The position numbers and the translations under genes were made by a program. Positions 10,541-24,822 of a stretch of 64,000 bases of DNA are shown here, piece by piece (position 1 is the first letter of the stretch; each line of letters opens with the position of its first letter). The notes beneath the pieces are model-generated. The model ran no database searches. It was not told the DNA's origin and was given only the letters and a program-made list of their open reading frames with translations. The stretch is from the NCBI GenBank assembly GCA_023653785.1, contig JAMKCH010084933.1, forward strand, positions 1-64,000, in the 5' to 3' direction. The DNA comes from Ophioderma brevispina. Lineage: Eukaryota > Echinodermata > Ophiuroidea > Amphilepidida > Ophiodermatidae.

Positions 10541-12080
10541 GCCTGACCGTAAAGTTGAGTATATACACATTTTTGTTGCTGAAAATGATAGATTAGGGTG
10601 TGTAGAATAAGAATCTGCCGGTTGCCACCTGGGCATCCTTAACTTGGGCGTTTTGAGAAATCCAAGATGGCGTCGCCATAAGTGATAATTATCTATTCGA
10701 CCCTATATTATCAAACTATGGATTTAATAAATATACTATAGGACCCAATGAACAAGAACATGGCACTTGTAACATTGAGTCATACTTCAAATTCAAAATG
10801 GAAGCCAACTCTAATAATTTTAAAATATGCCCTAAAACAGCAAATACCTGTGATAAAATATAAACATGAAGTACTTAGATTATGTTGTTAGACACAATAA
10901 ATGTATTTCTGATACTTTTACAATTGTAACATGACGTCAATAAATATGGCAGCCAAAAACGTGAATATCTTCATAAAATACTTGACAAAATTTCTAAATA
11001 TTACCTTCAAGTATAAATTATTGTGTCAATGAAACAATTAGAAATGTACCTATGATCATAACCAAGTGATACCAGGTAATCCCGATAAATAAATTATAAA
11101 AAAATGGTCAAATTATAAATTGACGTGCAAGAATCTGTGAAAAAAGTAATTCCTATGGTATTTTGACAACTTGACACCCCTTTCAGATTTATTTCGATTT
11201 TGGCGCATTTTTTTAAAACAAATTGAAATGTATGTTGTACATTGCTTAGGATCAAAGGGGGAACCATTTCGAATGGCATTGACACATTGATTCGATTTGA
11301 AGGCTGTATCGTATACTTATAAATTGTGTCAAGTTGTCTTTTTGAAGATGTTCCACCTGTTTTTGGCCATATTGATTGACGTCATGAAACTTTAAAAGTA
11401 TCAGAAATACATTTATTGTGTCTAACAACATAACATAAGTACTTCATGTCTATTTTGATAATAATAATAATAATAAGAATAATGCCGACATTTTATATAG
11501 GCGCCTTTTCACAGGATACAAGCGCGGGTGCCTATTATTATTACGCTGCCTTCGGGAATCGTCACAATCATTTCGCTTCCCCTCAGGCCGGCAGCGGCCA
11601 AGCGCACCTGCATATCAGCACGTAGATTGTAATATTTCCCCCATAACAGCTTACCCGAATATCGCTTGGTCGACAAGGCAAGTGAGGTAAAGTGCCTAGC
11701 CCAAGGCACAACACATTGGACACAGCGGGGCTCGAAACCAACAACCTTTGGTATCGTGAGTCGGCAGTCATCCCAGGTATTTGTTGTTTTTTAAAGGGGC
11801 ATATTTTAAATTATGGATTTGGCTTCCATTTTAATTTGAAGTATGACTAATGTTAGGCCTACACTTGTTCATTTGGATCCTATAGTATAGCTAGTAACTC
11901 CATAGTTTGATAATATAAGGTTGAAAGATAATTATTCATTTATTAGGGCGACGCCATCTTGGATTTATCAACAAACGCCCAAGGCATGGCCCAGGTGGCA
12001 CCCTGCAAGATTCTTATTCTCCACACCCTAATCTATTATTTTCAGCAAAATGTGATTACTCAACCGTACGGTCACATGAA
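10541..12080. mobile_element. ~1.2-kb palindromic element interrupted by a SINE
   Basis: The left arm starts near GACCGTAAAGTTGAGTA and the right arm ends near the complement of GACCGTACGGTTGAGTA. Further paired blocks are ATAGATTAGGGTGTGTAGAA, AATCCAAGATGGCGTCGCC, CAAACTATGGA, GAGTCATACTTCAAATT, AAATACATTTATTGTGTC-type sequence and TGACGTCA. The right arm is about 330 bp longer because a SINE sits in it at about 11459-11775, inside the block that reads CAGCAAATACCTG in the left arm. No protein-coding capacity. Confidence 0.85.
11459..11775 (-). mobile_element. tRNA-related SINE with ATT tail, inserted in a palindrome arm
   Basis: On the minus strand: GACTGCCGACTCACGATACC, then a B-box-like GGTTTCGAGCCCCGC, then CCTTGGGCTAGGCACTTTAC, TTGTCGACCAAGCGATATTC, a conserved TATGGGGGAAATATTACAATC, GGCGCCTATATAAAATG and an (ATT)n tail. 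The block order is the same as in the copies at 1.7 and 3.4 kb. The pol III A box is not clear, so the copy is likely 5'-truncated. Its ends are set by comparison with the uninterrupted arm at 10.85 kb. ORFs on this strand are incidental. Confidence 0.7.
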
Positions 12081-12299
12081 GGGTCTACCTGACGATTGTA
12101 TATAGGAAGCAAAAATGACACTATAATAACAAAATATTTGATTCGCAAAGAACTGGTTAATTGATTTGCAGAGACACCAAAACTTGGTCAAAGTATGTTT
12201 GACCTTCTCGACTTTCCTCTGATTTGTTTATTTACCAATGTATCTAAGGCCAGTCAAGCGTACAATAAAAGGTAGATAAAACATTAATTGCAAAGAAAT

Positions 12300-12860
12300 A
12301 TGCATCTACAGTAGATAATCTGTGACGTAATCATAGTATTTACTAGTAGATAGAATTAATATATGTTATCAAATATTGCTATTACAGTGACTACAATAAT
12401 GTTATCTACAGTAACGTGGGAAAATCATAGTTGACAATAAGTATTCCAAGACTACAAAATATGTTATCTGCAGCAATAATGCTGCAGTTGATAGTATCGT
12501 GAGACAAAGGCTACCTCGGTAAAAACAGTATTTGACTACAATATTTGCTATTCGCAGTACATAGTTCGGGACAAACAATCATATACTATATGAGGTAGAT
12601 AGTAGTAGTACTAAAATCATATGCTATCGCAATAGATAGTATGTGACTATACTATTATAATTCGTCGCTTATTAGCGGTAGATAGTAGATGAGATACCTA
12701 CGGTAGGTAGCGCGTGCGACATTAGCTAGAAAGTAAATCGTATGCTATCTATGTTGTGCGTGAAGTGAGCATACTGCTTCTCTGCGGAAGATAGCATAAC
12801 AATCATGTTATCTTTTATGGACAACACATGAATACAATGACACGCTGTCTACGGTAGATA
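12300..12860. repeat. Second satellite array, TATCTACAGTAGATAG type
   Basis: Degenerate tandem units with cores such as CATCTACAGTAGATAATC, ATGTTATCTACAGTAACG, TAGATAGTATGTGACTA and CTGTCTACGGTAGATAGCC, interleaved with ATCATATGCTATC. The spacer differs from the first array (GTGACTACAATCATATGCT against GATTGTATCCACGTAT), so the unit appears to exist in subfamilies. Confidence 0.65.
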
Positions 12861-13620
12861 GCCACATTGGTAAAGATATGTACGGGTCCCGAAATAGCAC
12901 GCGGATTATGGTAAGTGACTCTAAGTTCGAGCATATCTTAAACCCTAAAAGATAGGATAAGGGACAGCCAGCAACGAAGTAAAATTGAAGCTATAAACAA
13001 ATAAATTGACTAGCCACTTGCCACATTATCTTTAAACAATAGTCATTCATAAATAATTTCCATAAGATTAAAACATTATCATTATGCAATTAATGAAACC
13101 TATTGACTCTTCAGCAAAAAATATTATCAAATCGTTAAGAAAGCTTTAAATCCAATCGTAATTGTTAGGATGAACTTTACGCAGACGGGAGATGTCGCAC
13201 TGTTAAAAGCCCCGAAATGCATTACGGATACTGCGACCCCAACAACAAGTGAATGTCAACGTAAGAGGCGAATGAGTAAAATGGCCCAAGCTGATAGGAT
13301 TAAGGAACGCACATAGTTTGTTATAATTAAACAACAGCATGTCAGCACAATTTGGGCAAATAAGCGAAGATGGTCCTTACATTTGGTCGTTTCTAATTCC
13401 TATTTTGTGCGTGTATGTTTGTGGAGTGTTGAAGATGGGATCTTTCCACAGGGCTTCTCGTGATTATAATCCGAACCAAATTGAGTGCTTAGCCGTTAGC
13501 ATTCTATGGAGATGATGGCGGTGTGTTGCCTCTGATGAGACCCATATTTAACACATCAGTGGACGATAAGGACAGGCAATTCATGAGAGCCTCAAGCAAA
13601 ATTACAAAAAAGAAAAAAAG
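12861..13620. other. No gene seen
   Basis: AT-rich sequence with no ORF, repeat or RNA gene that I can support. Confidence 0.4.
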
Positions 13621-13880
13621 GAACAAGAAAATGGGGAAAAGCTCTACCATCGACAACGCATGCTTAATGATAGATACAGCGTATTTGTCTTTTAAAACAA
13701 GACAATAAGAAACACCGAGATCGAAATTTAGATACATAGATACTCTAAGAAATTAGGAAACAGAAGTAAGCTTCATCATTGATTGCGCATGCTCAATATA
13801 AATACTGAATGTAATCATTTAACGGTTACAGAAGACCTGAAGAAACACCGAGATCACACTAAATACATGTAGAAAATGTC
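13621..13880. repeat. Two-copy direct tandem duplication, ~130 bp period
   Basis: AGAAACACCGAGATC occurs at 13708 and 13841, and GCATGCT in a related context at about 13658 and 13787. Between these anchors the copies have diverged. The overlapping short ORFs here are not supported as genes. Confidence 0.6.
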
Positions 13881-13954
13881 ACTCTCCGAGCTATACGACT
13901 AAAAATGACTAAAGATGTGTGTAGTGAATCCTCGCTTTCTATGGGGATGCGAAC

Positions 13955-14275
13955 ACATGTATACATAAATATGTACACACAGACACATCTACACAACTCA
14001 GTCGCTTAACGACCGGGAGAAGGGGTAAGTTCCCCCAGCCGCCCGACTCAAAATAGCGAATGGGGACTGTAAGTTTTACGCCTCTGCCTACTCGCACACT
14101 CACACTCACCCACACACTTACACACATACACACACAGATACACACACTCGTGCGTTCTCGCGTGCGAAAGCACATATGAGTACATACGCGCATAAGTATA
14201 CATACATGCACTCACATAAATTTATGCATAACACCCCTACCCACCTACATACACAACTACACATCTACATACATC
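13955..14275. repeat. CA-rich and ACATACAT simple repeat region
   Basis: Imperfect CACACA, ACATACATACA and ACACACTCACAC runs on both sides of a short more complex segment (13995-14080). The cysteine- and valine-rich minus-strand reading is low-complexity. Confidence 0.75.
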
Positions 14276-16400
<2,125 letters not shown>

Positions 16401-16407
16401 AGCTACA

Positions 16408-16515
16408 CGACCCACCAACACCACCACCGAAGAAGCCCCACCAACACTACAACCAACCACCACAACTAAAAAACACAAACACAACCCCAAACACCACCAA
16501 CACCACCACCACACA
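16408..16515. repeat. CCA/ACC-rich simple sequence
   Basis: Interrupted CACCAACACCACCACC and AACCACCAC runs. The His/Thr/Pro-rich and Trp/Val-rich readings are low-complexity. Confidence 0.85.
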
Positions 16516-16939
16516 CCAAAAAAAAATGGAATCAAAGTTTACTCACTTCACAATGTTTGCACTGTCATTACCTTCAACACGCAAGGTTTTTAAAACTCTA
16601 GGCCATGTTTTTACAAGTAGAATGTGATGAATGCGCGATTCTCAGGATGAACAAGAAGAATGAGGTGTTAAACATACCTGTTTTTAGAATGTCAGCGCGT
16701 GGTCATGAATGCGGCGTCTTTATGGGACGCTAGTAGGATATCAACAATTATTGCAAAAACGATTAACTCATTCGACTATGATATATCAAACATGCACACC
16801 AACCACAATATACAAATACCACTATATATACAGGACCACCAACTACTAGTACGAAATCCAAATATAGACATAATTTAACAACTTACATGAGGACTACCTT
16901 ATGTGACACCGTAGTATGACAACAAAAAAGAAGACTTGG

Positions 16940-17200
16940 TGTTATAATTTAAATCAATAGGTTGTTGGATCCTCGTACCTTTGGTGTTATTTTACCAATG
17001 TGTCAATATCACAAAGTATGTATTTACACAACCATTTGTGCGTGTTAAAATGGTGTTAACACAATCGTATAGGTTAACACCCATTTGTATCAAATCACTG
17101 CACAAAAAGTGTAATTCCGTTTGATTCTTGTCAAGGTGCTATGCTATGTGAATGTTATGTTTATATCCCGGTTTGGTGTTTTTTCAGTGCCCACTCCCTG
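16940..17200. repeat. Possible MITE remnant rich in GGTGTTA / TAACACC motifs
   Basis: Contains TTTGGTGTTATTTTACCAA, GTTAAAATGGTGTTAACAC, GGTTAACACCC and ends near TTTTTTCAGTG. The same GGTGTTAAAATG motif and a TTTGTCAGTG end are found in the element at 21.1 kb. I could not place the left end. Confidence 0.3.
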
Positions 17201-17448
17201 ATACCACTAAAAAACAACAGCACCAACACACAGAAAAGAATACATAGCATAGAACTTCACCATCATTAGGTATATAACTGTAAAATTCTTATGACTTTGT
17301 AACCAAAACCACTAACCCTTGATTTGTTAAGGAGTCCTAAATGATTTGGATAATTTTACATAAGTTAGTTTGTATATTTTTCTTGTGTTCTTGGTAATTA
17401 TTTTTCTCTGTGAACAACAACAACAAACAACAAATACTGCATGCTAAT

Positions 17449-17600
17449 TCTACTACTACTACTACTACTACTAATACTACTACTACTACTATACTACTAA
17501 TATACTACTATACTACTCCTACTACTACTACTACATACTCCTACTTATTACTACTACCTACTACTAATACTACTACTACTACCTAATACTTCTACTACCT
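17449..17600. repeat. (TAC)n microsatellite, imperfect
   Basis: TACTACTACTAC runs with interruptions (AATAC, ATACTCC) across about 150 bp. Confidence 0.95.
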
Positions 17601-19874
17601 TTTATGTTGTTCCTTCAAATTTGGATTTTGTTATGAAATGAGATTGTTGTTGTTTTGAACATATGAAACCTGATTCGATAGAAGATAAATGGGTCTCTCC
17701 AGAGGAGTGAAATATATGCTTGCGTAGAAGTCCCATGCCGACCCATCAGGAGTATGTTCAAAGAGTGTATTTGGGCCAAACATGAGACCGGGCCCTCTTC
17801 AGCAGAATACAGGTGTTTTCCCAAAAAACATGCAATTACTCTAACGTGAAAAATGGCTCTTATTTACATATCAAGTGTGAACTAATTGATATCGAAATTC
17901 ACTTCAACATCATCTGGTCTGTGCACATCTATGGCGCATCATGATTCTCAAACCAAGCCAAGTGAAGAATGCATTCAAACCATATAAAGGTCCTGTACAC
18001 TTCGCTCTTTGAACACGTTATTAAAGGGACTTACGTTCCTGTATGTCGTCAATTAGGTGCCTGTATATAAAAAAAATACATGATTACTTTTATGAAATAT
18101 CTAATTCATTACTGAAAACCATTGTGAAAAAAACATCAAGTTTCTGTATTTCTACGGGTAAATGGTGCCATCATTATGTTAGTTGTTTGAACTGTGAACA
18201 TGAGGAAATCGTAATCTATCTTACTTTTTAATGCCAACTGCAGTGAAATAATAAATTGAAATGACATCAACGTAGTAATTCACAGGTTTATGTGTTTGAA
18301 ATTATTTTCGAATATAAACTTTTTTCATACATTGAATAATGGATGGATTCTACAATCGGAATGACCGGCGGAATGATCTTGCAAACCTACGATGAGTTAA
18401 AAGAGCAGTATAGTATATGCATTTGTAAATCGGAAAATAAAAAGAGTATGTAAAAATGACTATTTATCTTAGTTTAGGAAAACAGCAGACTAGCACATTA
18501 GAATTTAAGATGACCTTGTACCAGTGCGTCATTCTATCACGTCGAACACCAAAAGTGAATTTCAGAGGGTTTTTACGTTAGAGGCTGTCGAGTATACTTG
18601 CCATTGATCACATGTACTCTTGCAACTCTTAACCTTTGCACTGAGCTAACACAGACATTACGCTGTCCTTTCCTGTCCATGAAAAAGTCAACATTATTGC
18701 ATTAAGTGTCAGTTTATACAGCATGTAAGTCCAAATCAAATTAAAAAATTATCCTGATCGATAGGAAATCGTGATATTTAGAAAACTAACGATTCTCTCA
18801 GTTGTTAATTCATCTGCGAGGCTTTCCTTAAAATCGGGAGAAGATAACACTGTAAGTTAACGGTTAGAGAACCTAGGTGATAGCCTTATTTCCAAAAACC
18901 AGGTTGGCTGACTGATAGGGGTCGGTGAAATGGTACTCTTGCCACGGCGACCCATCTCAAGTGGAAGCTTTTGACTTGGCAGCTAGCGCAGAAAAAAGGA
19001 TTGCCTCAACGTATACTAATTGCACGCATTGAGGTATTGACCCTTTGCAATAGTATTATACAGCAGAGAGAGGTTGAGTAGACGTAAAGGGGCCACTGAA
19101 TAACACATGACATGATAGCATGCCATTGACAACTTGCATACGCACGCTTTCGTATGTACTTCATCATGCCATCAATTTCTTCGCCCGCCGCCCGCCAGTG
19201 GTATGTCCGTTCTTTACTTTGTCATCTCTTTTTTTCTTTCCTTCGTCTCTCTTTATCACTTGGCACACCACAGAATGTCCAGTGGACGGCGCACGCAAAA
19301 GTAAGTGGTTTTAAGATGCGCTCTTAACTACCTGAAGCCATTCTAAAACAACGGAATCAAGATCAGGCATGTTTTGGACTCATTTAAATGCACAATGCAT
19401 ATGGATTCGACTATTGTTATGAAAATTATAATTGTGCAAATTTGCATTTTTAATTTGGAACCATGTTATCTCCAGTCGAGTTTGACATCCGCGTACATCT
19501 AGTTTCTTGGTTGTGTAATTGTCTCGTCTTCGCCTCCAGCACGCCTTGCAATTACAATAATAGCTCAAAATAATGAAATGATAACAAATAAATTCAACGT
19601 CTTCACGTTGTTCTATGATAAAGCGGCAGTTTGATGACAACAGAGGGCAGTATATTAATAAGTTCTGATTCGTAAACATCTGTTTTTTTATTATCCTCAT
19701 AGTAATCCCAGAATGTGATATATTATCATCTCTTTTTACATGTTTCTTTTATTTACAAAATATGAAGTAGTTTTGTTTATTTAGATTTTGTTTTTGTTTG
19801 TATTTAAGAGACAGTTGTTGTTTGGAAGCTACATAGCGACACTTAGAAATATTATCATTAAAGCAACTAAGGGG
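17601..19874. other. No gene seen
   Basis: Scattered ORFs of about 60-105 codons (for example 19380-19700, minus) with no domain, no compositional shift and no splice context. No repeat structure noted. Confidence 0.4.
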
Positions 19875-20008
19875 TGACTTCAAATTCAACCACCGGCTGG
19901 TCGATGGTTACGCCCGGCTGAACGTGGTTTCTATTGTTTGAAACAATGAAACACGACTCTACCGCTATGAACCGCTCGGTAACCGGCGGGTGAGTTTGGA
20001 AGCCGTGC
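19875..20008. mobile_element. Short GC-richer MITE-like hairpin (~134 bp)
   Basis: The left half (TGACTTCAAATTCAACCACC, then CGGCTGGTCG...) pairs imperfectly with the right half, whose complement reads CGGCTTCCAAACTCACCCGC then CGGTTACCGAGCGG. The centre is TTGTTTGAAACAA. It stands out as GC-rich against AT-rich flanks. Confidence 0.6.
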
Positions 20009-21137
20009 CTTAGTAATTATCATCGATTTGATAAAGTAATTTGGATGGCTGAAGTCGTTACATGAAGGTGGTAGTCTAACAAAATATTTTTTCTGAGTCA
20101 AATATGACATGATTAAACTCTTGATTTTGAGTTCTGAGGTCTGTAAGTCTGTAGAGATGATGTGAAATCTTGATTATAATTATTATGAGCAATTTGAAGT
20201 ATTTTGTGATTCCATAACACACGAAATTCAGGTCAAATGTGACGCAATTTGACTTACATGCCTACAGCCCATAGAACTAAACCTTGTAGCTTTGTGTATT
20301 TATTTGCCCTGACGGATGATACAATATCGGACTCAGTAAAATATGACTCAATTTTGACATACTGTTTGTTGTTTATTTATTTATTTAACCTTGGTTACTT
20401 TCAGTGAATAATAAAGTAATCCTCTTTTTTTGTGTGATTGAGTGGTAGGTGATGTGACACGAATTGATCAATTTCACTTAAAGCAATAATAGCACATTTT
20501 TGAACAGCGCCCCCAATTTAAAAACGAGATTTTTGCAGAATTGCATTGGTAATTGGCTAGTAAACTATACCTGTGAATGGTAAAGCTCCAACTTCCCAAT
20601 GTGTCACATAGGAAAGAAATTTGTAATTAGAATAATTATTATCGGATCCCGATTATAATTCAACGGCCGCTGAAAACGTCATTCCATTATGAAACAGGCG
20701 GGAAATAATGCCATCCATTAGCTGTTCCGTTAGTTCACGCAAGTCAAGTTAGGATCTTTTTCGTGAGATTGTGCTATTTCATAATCACTGATAATGGACA
20801 AACATAAATTTCACGTTTCCAGCGCTGTTGTTGAATTCGGATCGGGGATCCCTGAATCTGATTACAAAATTCTTTCTTTAATGACGCATGGATATTTTTA
20901 AGCATTACTGTTTTTCATATTATATGATTGCCACAGCCTACATCAAAATTAACTCAGCAGAAATAAGAGTGCAATAGAGTTAATTGCACAGGTGGGAGTA
21001 TGTGTAATTAAAATGCACCAGCCAGTAAACTTGTATTGGATGGTAAAGTAAGCTGGATTCATTTAAAGATTTATATCAGCATTACCGACTCACTTTAAGC
21101 GTCCATGGTATAAGTTTATCTTGCCGCAGTTTTCATC
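20009..21137. other. No gene seen
   Basis: AT-rich sequence. ATTTATTTATTTA occurs near 20372. No ORF worth reporting. Confidence 0.4.
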
Positions 21138-21522
21138 ACACTGAAAAAGTGTTAAAAGTTACGCCAGTTGTGTAATGCAAAGGTTGCGCCTGATGTGGAA
21201 TCCGGAAAAATGGAATGGGCTATATTGGTGTTATGATTTATACTATTGACGTCGTGAGCTCACTTTTAGTGTTATATTAAATACCAATTTGTGTTAACAC
21301 GCCTTGTTTCTAAGATCAATGGACAATATAACACCAATGTCTTTGATCTTAGAAAATAACATACGTGGGTGCTTATCAGATTATTTGGTGTTAAAATGAC
21401 ACCAGCTTCTGTTAAAATGATCAAAGAGCACCAAAGCAGTTACTCTAAATCTGAACACCGCCTTTGCACTAAAAAGTACAATGTTGTGCACGAGGTATTG
21501 TATGTAATTCTTTGTCAGTGTA
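21138..21522. mobile_element. MITE-like element with short terminal inverted repeats
   Basis: The left end ACACTGAAAAAG is mirrored by CTTTGTCAGTGTA at the right end. Inside, TTTCTAAGATCAA and TTTGATCTTAGAAA form a hairpin around an AATATAACACCAATG loop, and GGTGTTAAAATGACACC is itself near-palindromic. No coding capacity. Confidence 0.5.
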
Positions 21523-22944
21523 GGGGCCCACGTGTAAATCCATGAATAAAACAATATCAAAATGTTATTTTATTTGTTCGATTAATATTTTCAAATAATA
21601 AAAATTATTTTGAGGGGATATTGGCAGCAGCTTGCATAAAAAGGCTTCAAATCCTTAAAATATACTTGCATTCAATGCCGATTGTAAACAATAACACTAT
21701 CTTGTACTTTTCTTTTTGTATGGGGTATTTTGGTATGTTTTGAAACAATTATTTTTGTGGAACGAATAAAACCAATAAACAATATCAGATGTGTTCATCT
21801 GTAATTCATTCTAATTATATACACATTTTTCTGCCACCATAAACCTAGATTTCATAACGGTAATAATAACAAAGGTTACCGAAATGATGCTTTGTTTTAT
21901 CCCAACGGTATTTTCCAAAGATAATTGCAACTAAAAACATCAGACGTATTTAATGAAAATGATTGTTAGTAGACATCATGTAATTTGTTTGTGTGTGTAA
22001 CATTTATTAAGAAAGAGGGAGAGAGTAGATAGAAAGATAATTTGCAGTTGGATGTTTTGCCCTTCTTTTTGCCTCTCTATGGCTAAACAGCCTCAAGCAT
22101 ATTACTGCACGAGTAGCATGATCCAGCTTTATGCTCTCCGATATACATTGGGAGGCTTGGAGCTACGGATACGGCCGCACATACTATAGCAAATTACGAA
22201 TCACTACTCTTATTGCAAATTTTAGCGAGTATGTCGATCGCTTTAAGTCTGTCATCTCTCTTATTTGTTGACGTACTTTTCAATGTCGGGAATGTTCAGA
22301 AACACTTAACCACTTGAAGGTACTCAAAAGATAAGCTTTTTCACGAAATTGTCAACAAAACTATGTATTTTATCCAAACCGGCTCACATGTTATAGTTAG
22401 TGGAATTTAGCGATATGAACCTTGTGGTCAATTTGGATTACCACAAGTCAGTTTTGATGATCAAGGCTTACTTGAGATGGTCAATTTTCAAAGTGAATTG
22501 ACTTTAAACGTCGTTTACTATAACCACTTGCACTACTTGTTTTCAGCAAGTGAAGGGTTAAGGCACGTGAGAGGGGGTACAAAAGTCTATACAGATGGAA
22601 GCGATGTAAAATAATGTGATAGTTAACATGCAAACGCCGAGAGCGCATACGCGCGGGTTTCTAATGGAAAAAACAAGGATCTGCCGGACCCCATCTTCAA
22701 CGTTATATTCCGTCCACTGGGAGACGGATTTCAAGTGATGATATGTATACAATATTACATCGCCCAGAATATGGGGGTTTTATGATGTACACTGATAAAA
22801 TATGTCATACGAGGTGAATGGCCCAGTTTATTTTCTCGAATCTTTGAAATGGATCTCTCAAGAATTGAACAAATTTAGCAATTATTACTAGCAAATATGT
22901 ATCAGCGCGCCGCTTGTGCGAAATCATTAGATATTATCCTTATT
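21523..22944. other. No gene seen
   Basis: AT-rich. A 64-codon minus-strand ORF at 22558-22752 lies in slightly GC-richer sequence but has no supporting motif. Confidence 0.35.
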
Positions 22945-23214
22945 TCACTGGAAAAACCCGCGAATGCATCGCAAACTCCCATAATACACTTCTGATTTTT
23001 TTCTTACAGTGCATCGAACTAAAATTCGGTGCTGTAAATTATTTTTAGCTCCCCGGGCAAAACAACTAGAAAATGACAAAGGCCGCAGAATAGCGCTCTG
23101 GGGCCCTGGAATACCTATGGTAGGGGTGCAGAAATAACCGCGGGCTATGTCTTCTATTTGTACGATGAGATCAGCCAGTTTGATAATCGCATCAGCGGTA
23201 CACAGCGCCAACAT
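22945..23214 (-). other. Unsupported minus-strand ORF in a GC-richer patch
   Basis: An 89-codon frame starts MLALCTADAIIKLADLIVQ and ends in FFQ. The GC-richer part covers roughly the first 50 codons. A plausible acceptor (AATCAG) lies just upstream on that strand. I recognise no family, and it could equally be chance. It is listed because it is one of the few non-repeat open frames with balanced amino-acid composition. Confidence 0.15.
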
Positions 23215-23540
23215 TATTTCTGATTACCGAATCTTAATTCGTCTTGAAAAAGTGGGTGTTTCTATATGCTTTGTGTCCCCTTCACCATCTTACTTCTTCA
23301 GTTAAATATAACGCATTTAGCTTTTTTTGCTTGGGGAAATTCTATACACAAGGTTTTAAATATGTGTATAAAATATCTTAAATTGAATAAATATAAGAAA
23401 CTCGCACTGGAAATAACATTTTGCAGAAATAATTATTGCCGTCGCTGTCTGTGCTCTCAGTACAGAGCATAACATATCATTACAATATGACCCAAAATTT
23501 TCTTATGTTATTTGTACAGAGCGTATAGCTACATGCAAAG

Positions 23541-23700
23541 TGGGAAAAGAGAGAAGGGGAGAAATAGATAGAGATATAGATGGAGATATATAGATAGAGA
23601 GATAGATAGATAGAGAGAGAGAGATGGAGAGAGAGAGAGGGAGAGAGAGAGAGAGGGAGGGAGACAGGGGGAGTGGGAGAGGGAGAGAGAGGGAAGGGTT
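23541..23700. repeat. GA/GATA simple repeat
   Basis: GATAGATAGATAG then GAGAGAGAGAGAGGGAG runs. The Leu/Ser-rich minus-strand ORF is an artefact of this repeat. Confidence 0.95.
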
Positions 23701-24189
23701 AGGTTTTTTTTATCCCTGCACTTGTACAAGACGTGGAACGCCTCGATTTAAATATCATTAATCAAATTAATGTACAACTTGATATCAATATCAATTATTA
23801 ATATAAGATTTATTAAGATAAATATTAAATTGAAATCTAAAACAAAACCACCTGCCCTCGACAGATCTGGGTAGATTTGAAATTGAGCAGAAATTTTGGG
23901 ATTTTTTTCTGCATCAGACAGCAAAATAACTCATAATGTCTTGCGATATGCCCCTTTCAAGCATCAATATAATATCAAAAGTGCTATTACATTAAAGTAC
24001 AAAGAAAGCATTATGCTGTCTCAACATATTTGGTATTATTTAAAATCAGGATCGATTATTAGTCTTTAGGTTTAAAAAAAGAAATATCAATTAATGCTAT
24101 CTACACGAGATAGAAAATACATCCATACTTGATTGAATGGTGTCACAAGAGCAGTCGGTATTCCTGTAGTATAGACCTACGTATTTTTC

Positions 24190-24601
24190 GGTTTTGCTTT
24201 TGATGTTTCAAACTTACATAAATCTACTTCTTTTTTATGAAATCATATGCTTGATAATGCTCTTTATATTACCCTATTACCAGGTTCGTTTCATAGTTAT
24301 TTGGGCTTACCTTGTAGGATATGGGCCTACTGTGTTATTTACTTATATTTGTTTTATATTCATCATGTATTTGTGTTATAAACTTCTTTGTATGTAATGT
24401 ACCGTTTGGAATGTTAATGTAAATTTGCTGCCAGCTTTAGCCATCATGTATTTATGTATATCTATATGGATGAGTGAGCACCCCGTGTCTTGGGCTTTTC
24501 TAAGCCCATTCGCTCATCCTGAGTTACTTGCCTCATTTTTGTCTAGTGCATGTACCATTATTTTTAATTTGTTTTGTTCTAGCAAGTAATTCAAATAAAT
24601 A
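24190..24601 (+). mobile_element. Possible 3' end of a retroelement ahead of a TAC tail
   Basis: A noncoding segment ending in a segment like GCAAGTAATTCAAATAAATA runs directly into a long (TAC)n array. A 3' UTR followed by a simple-repeat tail is common for LINEs and SINEs. It also holds a short hairpin (CTTGGGCTTTTCTAAGCCCA). I see no RT motif upstream, so this is only suggestive. Confidence 0.3.

Positions 24602-24822
<221 letters not shown>

Noticed and set aside
13939..14211. 90-codon Cys/Val-rich minus-strand ORF
   Set aside because: Mostly the reading of CA-rich simple sequence, with no signal or domain.
22540..22760. Minus-strand ORF with a hydrophobic middle
   Set aside because: Short, no splice or start context, no homologue recognised.
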